Shown here: one piece after another, positions 11,788 to 23,402 of the stretch
How the letters are laid out: every line of letters starts with the position of its first letter
Numbering within the stretch: position 1 is the first letter of the stretch
Assembly (NCBI RefSeq): GCF_025602895.1
Contig: NW_026516207.1
Coordinates: 1,054,001-1,118,000, forward strand
DNA from: Polychytrium aggregatum
Lineage: Eukaryota; Chytridiomycota; Chytridiomycetes; Polychytriales
Length of the DNA: 64,000 nucleotides
Reading direction: 5' to 3'
The notes under the pieces: model-generated
Database searches by the model: none
What the model saw: only the letters and a program-made list of their open reading frames with translations
Told to the model about the DNA's origin: nothing
Program-made: the position numbers and the translations under genes

Positions 11788-13215
11788 AGGGTCGATGACG
11801 ATTTCCGCTCTATGGCATGTGAGGGAAGAAGGGGAAGCCAGCGCCCGCGCTGTTGGTCGCAGCGCATCCTGTTTTGTTATTATTCTTTCCCTCCATATAT
11901 TTTCTCTCTCTCTCTCCCTCTCTCTCCCTCCTCTTTTTTCTCTATCGAGCCCGAGTGGAATTTTGTGCATACTGTGAAAAGATATTCAAAGAAACCTCCT
12001 CTCCTTCTCCCTCTCCCTCTCCCCCTTCCTGCAATTGCCACTGCAGCTGTGGCCTTTCTCAGAGCGAAATACAGCCATCTTGCAAGGACGCAATGGATAC
12101 CTTGAGGATCCGATGTCAAAGGACGTTGAAGGGAGTTGAAGCAGCCCTGACCAGAGACAGAAAACAGGATAGAAATCGGTCAGCCGGAGCGGAGAGCGAT
12201 ACGATCGAGGCCCCAATGGATCATCGCGGTATTATCAGTGGACACTGGTTTGTCTTTGGCCCCGCCCTCCCGACAGCTGCCCGGACATCAAATCAGTTTC
12301 CTCGGGTTCTTTCTTCCTGGACACACTCCCACCCCCTCTGGCCATCCAAGAACCGCCGGTTTCTCGACCGCACGAACCCGACGGCTCCAGCTCCCGCCTT
12401 TCCCCTCTCCATTTGCACGCCCAAACATGATCGCATGATGTCAGAATCAAGGAGGAGGCTCGTTGACTCTCCCCCTCCTAACGCCTTCAACCTCCCAAGC
12501 CCGGAAGAGTCATCGTCTCGCTGCAGTGGTATGCAGCAAGCCAGACAGACACGAACATCCTGAGCAAGGAAGGGAGGGATGAGAGGGGAGAGAGCACGGC
12601 GAGGGGTCTCGACTCGCTGTGCCTGCATCGAGCTCGATCCCGATTCATCCGGATTATGGACAAACACAAGTGGCCAAAGAGGCCACAGAAGCGAGCTGCG
12701 ATCATGAATCAAAGGCGGCATTGAGGAAGCAAGGCAGATGCAGGAGGAAGGGAGGCGCAGGAGATCGCAGATCTTGGAGAGCGGAGAAGGGGGCGTGTGG
12801 TGACGGATGGGACGCATCTGCCACATCAGAAGTATCTGTCGGGATGTCATCATGCGGTGTCGGGGTGGGTGCTGTCGGGATCGGTCGCTCGGAAGAGGTC
12901 GCTCGGATGAGCTCGGATTGTGGCTACGATGTGGTTGGAGAGACTCACCTGTTGTCATGCGACAGTTAGATCAGCCCGATGCCTCGAGCGGGGGGGGGAA
13001 GCAGGTCTTGTCTTGCGAACTCTAGCCAGGGGCGCTCGTCGAGCATTGTTGTATTGCAATCGGCCCAGATCGCGGCTGGGCGATGGAACCAAGTCAGGGA
13101 AGAAAGGGGGAAAAACGACAACAGCAAGAAACGCGAAAGGAGATTGACGACCAGCCAGATCTCGCCCCACACACAGCCTCACAATTCCGAGATTGCCACC
13201 GGCGGCAGCGGCGGC
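11788..13215. other. intergenic, no gene seen
   Basis: Convergent 3' flanks of the coiled-coil gene and the chitin synthase. It holds C/T-rich stretches (about 11902-11942 and 12000-12030). Frames up to about 220 codons occur on both strands but show no domain and overlap each other. Confidence 0.5.
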
Positions 13216-16200
13216 TTACACCAGCGCAACGGAACTGCGATGGCTCTCGGTATCGGTGTCCCGACCCCGGCCGATCATCTCGTATCCGGGCTCGGCCGAG
13301 GGTGTGTTGCCGAATGAGACGGTGTATGAGGGCCGTCCGTCTGGCTTGGCGCCGAACAGGCCTCGCCCGCCCTGCTTGCTGCTCTTGTCGCTGTTGACGG
13401 ACTGGTACTCCACATCGTGGTCGTGGTCGTGGTCGGCAGCCTTTCTTTGGCGCTGGGACCGACCAAAGGGCGAGAGCTCCGTAAAGACCCGCAGGATGGC
13501 AAACACAATGGCGCCCAGCAGCTTCATCGAGCTGATGCCGGCGATTGTAGAGAGCAGGATCAGGAAGAACAGATCCGAGGAGGTGTTGATGGAGATGGCA
13601 AAGAGCAGTCCGTTGCTGGCGATATAGATCAGCATCAGCCATGTGCGGAAGCCCTTGTACTCGTCCTCTTGGCTCAGAACGACCTTTTGCTTAGCCTCCT
13701 TTGGGGCATTCTGCTTATCGACGAGCTCGCGGATGATGTCGGCGTAGCGGGCAGAGACATCCTCGGCATTGCTGCCGATGGACACATCAGCCACGATCTT
13801 GCCGTCGACTGTCTTGGTCGAAGCCTGAGGAAGGGCTTCTGCCTTGGAATCACCCCTAGCGATGCAAAATCACCGAGCCCAGACAGTGAGTCAGAGCGGC
13901 TAATGTGTGATCAACGTCCCACACCGAGAGCGACGCAGAAACGAGAGCAAGCCCAGCCTCAAGAGGGCAGCGGCGAGGTCGTCTGGCGGCGGGCCCAGAC
14001 GACGATTAATGAGTACATACTTGGTTCCCCACGACACGTCGTGGAGGTTGGAGAGGGCATAGACCGTCAGGACATTGATGAACGAGGGCAGGAGCAAAAG
14101 ATCTGCAGATGGGTGCGCCGTCAGTGAGGTGTGGCTTCGTTGTCGATACCATGGCGCTGTGCTGGGCTCGAGCTGATGCCGTTTCACTCCCGATCAAGCC
14201 GGCGCATTCGAAATCACGGGCACGGCGAAGCACAGTCGGGCTATGAGTACGTACACTGAATCAAGCATGTAAACATGTGGGCGACATCGCCTTGAATGAT
14301 GCTGCCCACCAAGAAGACGCCAAAGGTCGAGGCCAGCGTGGCAATGTAGGTGTAGCTCTGGAACTGGGACTTTTGCAGGTTGTCGTAGACCCGGTCGCTG
14401 TAGACTTCACGGATGCGCTCAAGGACCGCGCCGAGGAGGAGCTCGCCCGTATCCGAGGTCGAGTTCCAGGACTGGGTGACTTGGCCAAAGTGCTGGAAGA
14501 ACTGGTCGTAGTCGCTGCGGGTTTGGTTGTACGAAAAGACGTTCAGGCCCGTCACCTTGACGACCAGCAAGACAATCATGGCTGCGCCAATGACACCAAA
14601 GCCCATCATGACGTATTTGTAGACCCGATGGAAGGCTTGGGGCCGGTTGCCAAACGAGACGATAAAGAGCGAGACCAGGACCACCGGGTACGAGAGGGCG
14701 GCAACATTGATGATGACTGAGATGATCTTCTTTTGGATGCTGGGCAGCGTGGTGTCGGTCGACATATCGAGCAGCTGCTGGAGCTGCTGGAACAAGAAGA
14801 AGAACGTGGTCGCGAAGTTGCCTGCGGTATCGGGTGCCAAGATCTTGGTCAGTAGAACTGTCATTGGCCAAGGTCGAGGGAGCGAACAGCTTGTCTGGAG
14901 GGTGGCCGATCTGAGGAGACGGCCACGATAGCAGGACCTACCGAGGATAAACCACGAAAAGATCTGGTTGATGACGTTGTAAAAGAACTGGATGGTGAAG
15001 GCGATTTTACGGGCAAAGCTGTGCTTTGTCTGCCACATCCTCGAGATGTGAGCCATGGCATAGAAGCCAGCAAACATACTGCCGTTCAGCCAGCGACGGC
15101 GCTGCGACAGAAACTCTGGGACAGAGTCTGGGACATCGGTGTCGGCATGGGCTTTGCGGACATAGTGGAGAGTCCACCGCGAGTCCTTCTTGGAGACCAG
15201 CTCGAAACACAGGATACGATCCTCAGCGAGATAGAGGTTTGCCGAGAAGAGCGAGTTGTCTCGAGCCTGTCCAACGCGAGCCTCGCCCTGTGGTGGTGAA
15301 TGACACGGCGGGTCAGCGATCGCTGCAGGATAGCTGAGAGCCAGTGAGCATCAAATGTGTATCTACGGGTCATGGACACGCCAATGCCTGCACACAACGA
15401 GCGGCAATCACAGCGGATTGCAATGGTCGGCATGGTGAGATACTTGCCTCGAAATACTTGGCAAGCGGACCGACGCCCGGGCCGGTGTTTTGAAGGGCCG
15501 AGAAGCGGTAGGCAGAAAAGGCGCCGGGCAAGACCGAAATGTATCCAAAGACACTCTCAAGTGCTGCGAGGATGACCGAGCAAACGTCAGTGGGGGAGGA
15601 CGCAAGCCAGCAGAGTGCCGAGGTGAAGGACACATGTCGATGAGGACAGCCATCGCCTCGAGTGTACATCTGGGGTCATCGGTTCCATGGAGCGGATGCA
15701 ACGGATGCAACGGATGCAACGGATGCAACGGATACAAAGCAACCAGACGAGTGTGAACTAACGCAGGGCCACAAACCAAACAGAATCAAAGCCTACATTT
15801 ATCCAGAATGTTGGAGATTTTGTACTCAAAGTTTTGACTGGCAACGAGGGGGTTGCACAGGTTCTTGAAGTAGTCGATACCAGAGCCGAGATCGGCACGG
15901 ATTTCACCACAGGCACCGGCAATCTGGTCGTTGCGGAAGAAGGCCTTCCAGAGGTTGTAGAGCGACCCGGCATCAGGCTTTGTGCCGACATCGAGGAGCT
16001 GTGTGGTGTGTAGAGTGGGAGGAGAGGCAGCATTGATTAGGTTGATCGCAGAGATGACCCACATTGGCAACTTGAGGGAGGAGAGTCTCGCCGATCGGCT
16101 GGATACTCACGACGCAAACTTCTGGGTTGAGCGTGGAGGCAAAGGCATTGAAGAACCATCGATGCGAGTTGATCTTCTTGGCGTTCTTCTCCTTCATACA

Positions 16201-17497
16201 GAAGATGGTCTGGATCGGAGGAATGCCCTCGGCGGCGCCCCAAAAGCGCAGCTTTTCGTCGAGGACCCGTTGGGCCGTGTACTCGTAGATATCTGTGTGT
16301 GTGAGTGTGCGTGGGGGGGGGTGCAGGGTCAGGCAATAGCGGTCAGCGATGCGGTGCAGCGACCAGGACCAGGATTCCTCTTAGCACCATCCTCGTGTCC
16401 CAGTGTTCATCATGCATCTTGATCGTGAACATGCAAAGCCAGGGCAGGGATCGAAAGCAAGCGCTGAAACGAAGCGTACGAGCCTGGACTTCCTTGTCGT
16501 CAACTTTGGACTGGGCCAAGCTGTCCTGGTAAACGCCCATGGTCTCGAGAACCTTCAGGACACCGTCATTGACCTTTGTGCGGCCATCAGCGACTGCAAT
16601 GGAGATATAGCCGAAGGAAGTAATACCAGTACAGTGGGCAAGCCAAGGGTGAAGATCCAAGGCGAAGAGCCAGGGTGAGGGTGATTAGCATGTCTCTACA
16701 ACGACGAAGGATCATCCAACAGGGGCTATAGCATCCGCAGATGAGCCTGTCGCCACTCCAGGCTTATTTCTGCGCTATCTACGGAACAGATCAGGGCGGC
16801 TCAATGGTGATGGTGATGGTGATGGTGATGGTGATGGTGATGGTGATGGTGATGGTGATGGTGATGGTGATGGTGATGGTGATGGTGATGGTGATGGTGA
16901 TGGTGGCGATGGTGATGAATGTGGCAAATGCAGGTTCACGGGGCCAACTCACCGATACAGACGGCAACTTTCTTCCACGAGTCTCTCGACCAGCCATATT
17001 TCTCTTTCTGGCAAAGATACTTGATATTCTGGGCCAGGGCAAACATGGTCCGATTGAAGAGGAACTGGATAGATGGATGGCGGTTAGCAGAGACTGGGCT
17101 GGCGGCGCACACAGGCACCGAAATAACGGGATGGGAGATCTGATGACAGAGTGCAGCGGGCGGATCCGAAGGAGGGAAGCTGGCACCGCCAGACAAAACG
17201 TTTTACCTCGTCCTCGTTGTACATGGTGACGACGACAAAGATCTCAATGTCTCGGGCGAGCTTCTTGATGCGGAGGTTGTATCCCTTTGCGGTGTATTCG
17301 TCTGGGTCGCAGGTGCATGCAGTGTATTGGGTGGTGACAAACTCCTCGCCGCTGGGGTATTCGGCGCCATCCAGGATCTCCTGAGCGACAGGGGTGCGGA
17401 TGACAAAGTTGCCGGAGGACGGGAGCTTGCAGGTCTGCTGCTTGCGGGGGGTGGCCCTGGTCAAGGTCCGCTGCAGCGTCTTGGGCTCGCTGGACAT
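13216..17497 (-). CDS. chitin synthase, division I (class I-III type)
   Basis: Membrane glycosyltransferase 2 that polymerises UDP-GlcNAc into chitin. Ten exons: 17497-17207, 17064-16953, 16593-16480, 16292-16111, 15998-15797, 15563-15448, 15287-14942, 14857-14255, 14102-14021 and 13855-13216. They total 2,688 nt, or 895 residues. In order are the N-terminal module ([11 protein letters not shown]), [64 protein letters not shown], the product-binding [10 protein letters not shown], several membrane spans, and [12 protein letters not shown] with HDVSWGTKG. The spliced junctions restore conserved motifs (CLIQ/YLLLL, WGTK/GDS), which supports the model. The intron at 15288-15447 needs a GC donor. 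The N-terminus is short, about 35 residues before the conserved region. Confidence 0.95.
15693..15737. repeat. 9-bp tandem repeat in a chitin synthase intron
   Basis: Five copies of cggatgcaa, the last with one change, inside the intron 15564-15796. Confidence 0.9.
16804..16907. repeat. ATGGTG hexamer array in a chitin synthase intron
   Basis: About 17 copies of atggtg with a single interruption near the end. The array lies inside the intron 16594-16952, which is longer than its neighbours because of it. The open frame it creates (poly Met-Val) is an artefact. Confidence 0.95.
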
Positions 17498-18385
17498 GGC
17501 TGTGGTGGGGTTGGAACGGGGCGGGCCTGGATGCCGACGGAGATGGATCGATCAGCGGAAGGGAGAGAGAGGGCGTTGCAGTCCACGGACCGGTGCTGGA
17601 TGGTGGGAGGCGACTGCTGGGTCGGGGCTGGCGCGGGTATGCGGATGGTCACGGAGCGACGAAAGGATGGAAACCAAGCCCAGCAGAGACCGGGAGAAAG
17701 CTGCCGCGGGCTCATATCGCCGGTCTGGTCGGAGGGGCCGGACGCGGAGAGCCAGATCAGGGTGGCGGTGGTCCACGCCGCCAGCCACACACAAGGGAAC
17801 GCCCTTGGTGGGCTCCTCGCCCCCGGCCTTGAGCGGCAGGCTCGGCTGGAGCGCTGTGGGGCTTGTCCATGGAATGAGATGCGAGATGCGGTGCAGGGCG
17901 GATATGTTACGTGCAGAGTGCTGCATGCGACGAGACGGAGGCAAGTATCCGATGTTGTGGCGTGGTGGAAATGCGACGGCCGGCACTGTGTGGTCGGCTG
18001 CTGGGTGCAAAAGAATGTCAAAGTTGCACGGCTGAGCGATTCTCCCTGCGTGCTGCCGTTTCGCTGTCTCAGAGTCGATAGCGCTCTATGTTTCCGCACG
18101 ACTCGACACCTTGGCCGACATATGCCTTGGTCTCATCTGTAACCCTCATCCGGGATTCTCTCCTTGGTCTCATTCACGACCCTCTCGAGCAACTCCACCC
18201 CTTTTGACAAGGGCCTGCTGGCAAGCACCGCCACCGCATCACCGCCTCGGCTGCCAGCCCGTCGCCTTTCCATTTCACCGAGGCGTCCTGCCCTCTTCGG
18301 CTCTGTCCTGTTCTGCTCTCCATCATCCACCGCTCGCAACGTCCTCGACACCCGCTCCCCATCGCAGCAGTCCATCACCGCTCCC
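17498..18385. other. divergent intergenic region
   Basis: Lies between the start of the division I chitin synthase (minus) and the secreted cysteine-rich gene (plus), so it should carry both promoters. Long frames on both strands overlap one another and show no domain. Confidence 0.5.
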
Positions 18386-19096
18386 ATGAAATCTTCTCTC
18401 GGCTTCGTCCTTCTCTCGATCGCCTTGATCGCCGCAGGCACTGCTCGGGCCACCACCTCGGGGGTTTGGCTCAACACCGACGACATCTACAACGAGCTGA
18501 TCCCGACGGATCCTGTTCCGGCTCCGCTCTACTGCCTGCGCGACAACTGTCTCTCGATCGGTGGTGTGGTCGACCAGATCTTCAACTCATGCAACGCTAC
18601 CATCATGACCCAGCTCTCGGCATCGACCCCGCCCGATATAACCAAGCTCAAGCTCATGGTCTCGGACTGCATCTGCGGCTCGGATGAGAACGCCCGCCTC
18701 TACATTGTTGCGATGTGGCAAGCCTGCGTCATCTGCCAGAACAGCCTCAATACCACGGCCCTCGGCCAGAATCTGTTCACGACCGCCTGCCAATGCCAGT
18801 CCCCTCCGCCGATCGATTTTTTCCTTGACCCACTGACCAGCAGGAAGTGCAACACTATTAACCCGGCTTACAACAGCAACAGCCGTCGGCGCCCAACCGG
18901 CCCGCCTGCGCCTGCCCCGCCTTCATCCAACACCACCAACACCAACACCAACTCGACCAGCAAGGCGGCAGCGCCGGGGACCACGTCCTCTGCAGCACCG
19001 TCCAGCACGAGCCCGGGCATTGTCATCAACAACCCGTCGTCAACGACCTCTATTGCGCCGTCATCTTCGTCGTTCCTCGGATCTCTGCTGTGGTAG
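18386..19096 (+). CDS. secreted cysteine-rich protein with Ser/Thr-rich tail
   Basis: An intronless gene of 236 residues. It starts with a clear signal peptide (MKSSLGFVLLSIALIAAGTA) and an Ala-Arg-Ala cleavage region. The mature part has ten cysteines (C..C, C, CIC, CVIC, CQC, C) before residue 165. An Asn/Thr/Ser/Pro-rich, probably O-glycosylated tail follows and ends in a weak hydrophobic stretch (SFLGSLLW). The spacing does not match the CFEM pattern that I know. A cell-surface or secreted role is likely. I do not recognise the family. Confidence 0.75.
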   Translation: MKSSLGFVLLSIALIAAGTARATTSGVWLNTDDIYNELIPTDPVPAPLYCLRDNCLSIGGVVDQIFNSCNATIMTQLSASTPPDITKLKLMVSDCICGSDENARLYIVAMWQACVICQNSLNTTALGQNLFTTACQCQSPPPIDFFLDPLTSRKCNTINPAYNSNSRRRPTGPPAPAPPSSNTTNTNTNSTSKAAAPGTTSSAAPSSTSPGIVINNPSSTTSIAPSSSSFLGSLLW

Positions 19097-20102
19097 CGAC
19101 GAGAGTCTACAAGCAGTGTGTTCTGAACCGCGGCGCCGCATGCTCAATATGTCCAATACAACGCCTGACCATCCTCGCTATTGCGCACTCTGAGATCCCA
19201 ATGGTGTCGCATGTGCCTGACGAAGGATATCGTCCACGCGAAGGACCTCGCCGATCGTTGGTTGTTTGGGAGCCCGCTTTTGCTCCTCCACCCGGATTCT
19301 CGCAAGGCCGGTGCCCGCACCAGAGGCGACTCGAGGATGCGGCGACGGCGGGAGACCTGGCTGGACAAGCCGGACAAATTGGAGCGACCGCTGGACAGCT
19401 TTCATTGGCTGGGTGTGTCGGGGAGACCGAGCGGCAGCAGCAGCGAGCCAACAGAGGCTCGTTTCCAGCGCATCTCCAGCAAGGGTCTGGTTTTCATGGA
19501 ACTTGATGAATCAAGCATCCAGATCAAGCACTCCGATCGAGTATCCAGACCAAGGGCCCTGGATCCATCCGGATTGTTGTGTCGTTGGTCTCGCTCGATC
19601 CAGAGCCATGGGCAGCCAGGCACCGCCCCCACCTTCATTGGCTGCTGCACAGCCCGGGCTTGTCGCAGTGTGGCTGTGCGGGTGTCTGGCTGTGTCGCTG
19701 GCGATGGTTTTCAAGAACGGACCGCAACTCTGGCGTTGCACAATCACAGCAGCAGCACAACCACAGCAGCAGCAGCAACAGCGGCCCAGCGCGCTTCACC
19801 GCGCCCGTCGCACATGTGCGCCCGACGGTGTCATCGTCGATGCACTGTCCCCCAGCCCAGTCCCCGTCGCTTTTTCTGGTCGCTCCTGCGGTCGCTGTTG
19901 CCCTTCGTCTCGGATCAGAATCCTGGCCCGTTCGCTTCTGCCCTCTCCGCACTTGCGCTTGTGGTGTCTTCTGGCCTGCAGCGGATTCCCTGGCTTGCTT
20001 TCTTGCTTGCTTTCTTGCTTGCTCTGCTCCACCTCTTCATAGATTGCTCTCTTGATCCCCCGCTCGCTACCTGTTTCCTCCCGCCAACCCAAACTACCCA
20101 CC
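19097..20102. other. intergenic, no gene seen
   Basis: The promoter region of the haem peroxidase. Just before the start are direct repeats of cttgctttcttgcttg (about 19993-20022). A long plus frame spanning this region and the first peroxidase intron has no domain and is rejected. Confidence 0.5.
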
Positions 20103-22887
20103 ATGCGCATCTCTGCCTTGGCCCTGCTGGCCCTGACCACCACTGCGTGGGCCGCCAACCCGCCCATCTTCGTCGACACCGAGAAGCTGCTGTACCAGAT
20201 GACCAATGTCCAAGACGGCCTCTTCAACCTGGTCTCGTATGTGATCTCTGGCCGGGTTCTCTGCCTCATCGCCGCCTCCTCTTGCATCGGCCTCTGTCTG
20301 CTGCATATGTCCAACATGGTCCGCCACCCATCAGCTGCCGCACATGGACCATCGCTGCCGCTAGAGCCCAGGCACATCGCATGTGCTTCCTCCCTGGCCT
20401 ATACTCGCTATCCTGGGCAATCGGCTTCGACTTTCCACTGATCCCGCCATGCTCGTTGCCGCCGACTTGCCCATCCCCCCCCCAACAGCACTTGCAGCAA
20501 CAATCTTGGAGCGGGTCGCTCGACCGCCGCTGAGTGGTTGAGAACCCTCTTCCATGGTATGTTTCTGGCCCGTTCAAAAGGGGAGAAGCTGGCCTCGGTT
20601 ATGCTCTCGTCGACTTGTGCACTCGCCTGCCGACGCTGCATCCCCCTTGGCGTCTCCACAAGCGTTTCATCCCCCTCACCCATCCGTCCCGCTGTGCATA
20701 CGCAGATGCCTCGGACTACAACACTGCCACCAAGACTGGCGGTGTCGACGGCTCCATTCAGTTCCAAGAGGAGCTGAGCCGTCCCGAAAACGCCGGCGCT
20801 GCCATCCCCACCGCCATCAACCAGTTCAAGAACTTTGTCAGTCCAGGCGTGACCAGTATGTCCTCTGCTGTGCCTCGGCCGCACCACGAGCCAACACCCA
20901 GCTGCCCACAGACTAACTCGCACTCTTTCGACCCCGCGCTGTCTCCCTCTGCCAGTGGCTGATCTCATTGCCCTCGGCGCCATCCAGGCCATCCGAGTCT
21001 GCGGCGGCCCCAAGGTTCTGTTCCGCCCCGGCCGTCCAGATGCCCTGGGTCCCGGCACCCTCTCTCCGCCCAATCCCAACGACAACGTCACAACCCATGG
21101 CCAGCTCTTCAGCCGCATGGGCTTCTCCCAACAGGACATGATCGCTCTCATTGCATGTGGCCATACCATAGGGTAGGCGCCAATCGGTGCACATGTGTGT
21201 CTCGGCCCTGGCCAGAGTTCCCGACCGTGTCCGCTCTGTTGTCGCATTGTGGCATGTGTTCTCGCCGCTGGACGGCACTTGCATCGGCCCCAACGACTTT
21301 GTGCTGATGGCCACGCTTCGATATCCGCAGATTTGTCCATGGTATCGATCAGCCCGAGATCATCGCCAACGGCACAAATGTCTCGCTCGACAAGACTCCC
21401 TATGCTTTCGACAACGCCGTCGCCTATGAATACGTCAACAACATCCCCCAGAATCCTCTTACTACTGGACCCACACTCCCTCGCTCGTCCGATGCCAACA
21501 TCTTCAACCTGGACAACAAGGTCACTGTGACAAAGTACGTTCCACCAGAGCACCTCGGCGCATTGTTTCTGCAATGCGTATGGCACCGCGTGTTGTTGCG
21601 ATATCTGATCCGGTCTGCCTCCTCACCCATCTCGGGGCTGTAGCTTTGCCAACAACCCCAGTGCCTTCCAGAGCTCTTGTCTTGATGTCCTGCAGCGCTT
21701 GGCCGATCTCGTTAGCCCCGACGTCACGCTCCTGGATCCTCTGATTCCACCCGGAAGCGTTGGCATCACCTCTCGCCAGGTGGCCTATACCAATGGCAGC
21801 ATCAACTTGATCACGAATGTTGTGGTGCGTCTCTCTCTCAGCATGAGCCTCGCTTGCGCTCCATCATAGGATAGCTTGATGGACGGCCCGCTGGCCAGAT
21901 CCACCCATCATACCCTATATCAAACACGCAGCCAGATGTGTCGCAGCGGTACTCACGCATCTCTTTCCATTCCATGTCGCTGTGGATTGCTCAGGCATAC
22001 AACCTGGTCGACTACCCCAACAAGGTCGTCACGCTCCTCTACAACGATACCACCGGTACAACTCACTCCAGTGTTCTCAGCCTCCAGCCCAAGGTCCTGA
22101 CCGCCACCTTCACCTCCACCGAAACCTACTCTGTCACCCTGCCGATCGACCCTGCCTCTGGCATCGTGAGCATCGCTGCTCGCGTCGACATTGGCAACCA
22201 GACCTACATGGGCGACAACAACGGCACTTGGTATGCGGTGGACGCAAACAGCATGGTCAACACCGACCTCACCTGTAGCGTGCTTCTGCCTCCTATCAAC
22301 GGAATGCAAGCCAACGGCGTGAACGGCACTCTTCTGGTAGGTTTCTTTCGTCGTATCTACCCCGCGCGATCCTCCTTGCTGTGTCCGCCGCGGCTACCCC
22401 CATTGTCGACCGGCTACCATCACGGCCTCATTTCCATCCCAGATACTACCTCGAATCAACTCGGCTAAAACATTGCCTCTCTCGCTCCTTGCGCCCTCAG
22501 GCCAAGGTCTTGAGCCCCTCTCAGAGTGTCCAGATTCCGGTCTACATCAACAATGGCGTGCCCCACCCGCCCTTGAATGCTACCCCCATCACCCTGACGC
22601 CTGCCGCCCCGCAGGGCTATCAGTTCTACTCGTTCAACATCTCCGAGAACGGCCGCGGCTTCCCCATCTTCAACATCACCATCAACTCGAACACCGGAGC
22701 GCAGCTGGATCTCAACACCAACGCGGGCCCGGGCTTTGTCGGCCTCTCCTATTCTTACTGCATCATCGGTTCATCCAGCCCTGTGGCCACCCCCACGACC
22801 ACAGCCAAGAGCTCGGCCGCCAGAAGCTGGGCCCTGACCGGCACCGTGATTGCCGTCCTGGCCTGGGCCGCTGCTGCTGCATTCTAG
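20103..22887 (+). CDS. secreted haem peroxidase (plant/fungal class II-like), probably membrane-anchored
   Basis: Eight exons: 20103-20236, 20498-20556, 20706-20855, 20956-21172, 21331-21534, 21644-21824, 21932-22336 and 22501-22887, giving 578 residues. A signal peptide (MRISALALLALTTTAWA) opens the protein. The 59-nt second exon and third exon join to give AAEWLRTLFHDASDYN, the distal His region, followed by GGVDGSI and RPENAG. Exon 4 carries ALIACGHTIG, the proximal haem-ligand His. After the peroxidase domain there is a beta-rich, Asn-glycosylation-rich extension of about 250 residues. The protein ends with a Thr/Ser linker and a hydrophobic tail (VIAVLAWAAAAAF) suggesting a GPI anchor. 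It would oxidise a substrate with H2O2 at the cell surface; the substrate is unknown. Confidence 0.9.
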
Positions 22888-23402
22888 AAGCGCCCATCCC
22901 CCCTCCCAAGTTGTGGTATTCATGGGTGTCGCCGTTCCTGTCGTTGTTGCTCCATATCCGCCCGATCGCTGTTTGTCCTTGTCCTTTCACCGTCGCCCGC
23001 TCGGAGCCTTGCATCCTTTCGCGTGTCTGGCATGCCAGTGAGCACCCTGAGTTTAATACCTTGTCGCTCCTGGTGACTATGAATACACCCTGGCTTTATT
23101 TCTTTCCCTTGGGTCCTCATCTGTCCGTGTGTGTGTGTCTCGCTGGACTCTGTGGCGCAGGGCCAGTGGCGCTCACATGACCGCCGCGATTCCTTGGGCG
23201 GCTCGCTCAAGAACAGCGCCAAACCTGATCCAACTGCGGTTCTTCCTGGATCCTGTTCGCAGACCGTCTGTGATTCCGTCTTGCTCGCCGGTTTGGTCGC
23301 CGGTTTGGTCGTCTGTGTGTCTGTCTGTGGCTTGGCAAAGACACCTGAGATTCCTTCCATCCTGAAGTCCTCCCCCTGAGAGCCATCGCTCCAGTCCTCA
23401 CA
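22888..23402. other. intergenic, no gene seen
   Basis: Between two plus-strand genes. It contains a short direct repeat (gccggtttggtc twice near 23289-23312). No frame is supported. Confidence 0.5.

Noticed and set aside
16741-17229. Long frame encoding a Met-Val run
   Set aside because: It is the translation of the atggtg intronic array and overlaps chitin synthase exons on the other strand.
19181-20533. 450-codon plus-strand frame before the peroxidase
   Set aside because: It runs through the peroxidase promoter, first exon (in the wrong frame) and first intron; composition is unlike a protein and no domain is seen.
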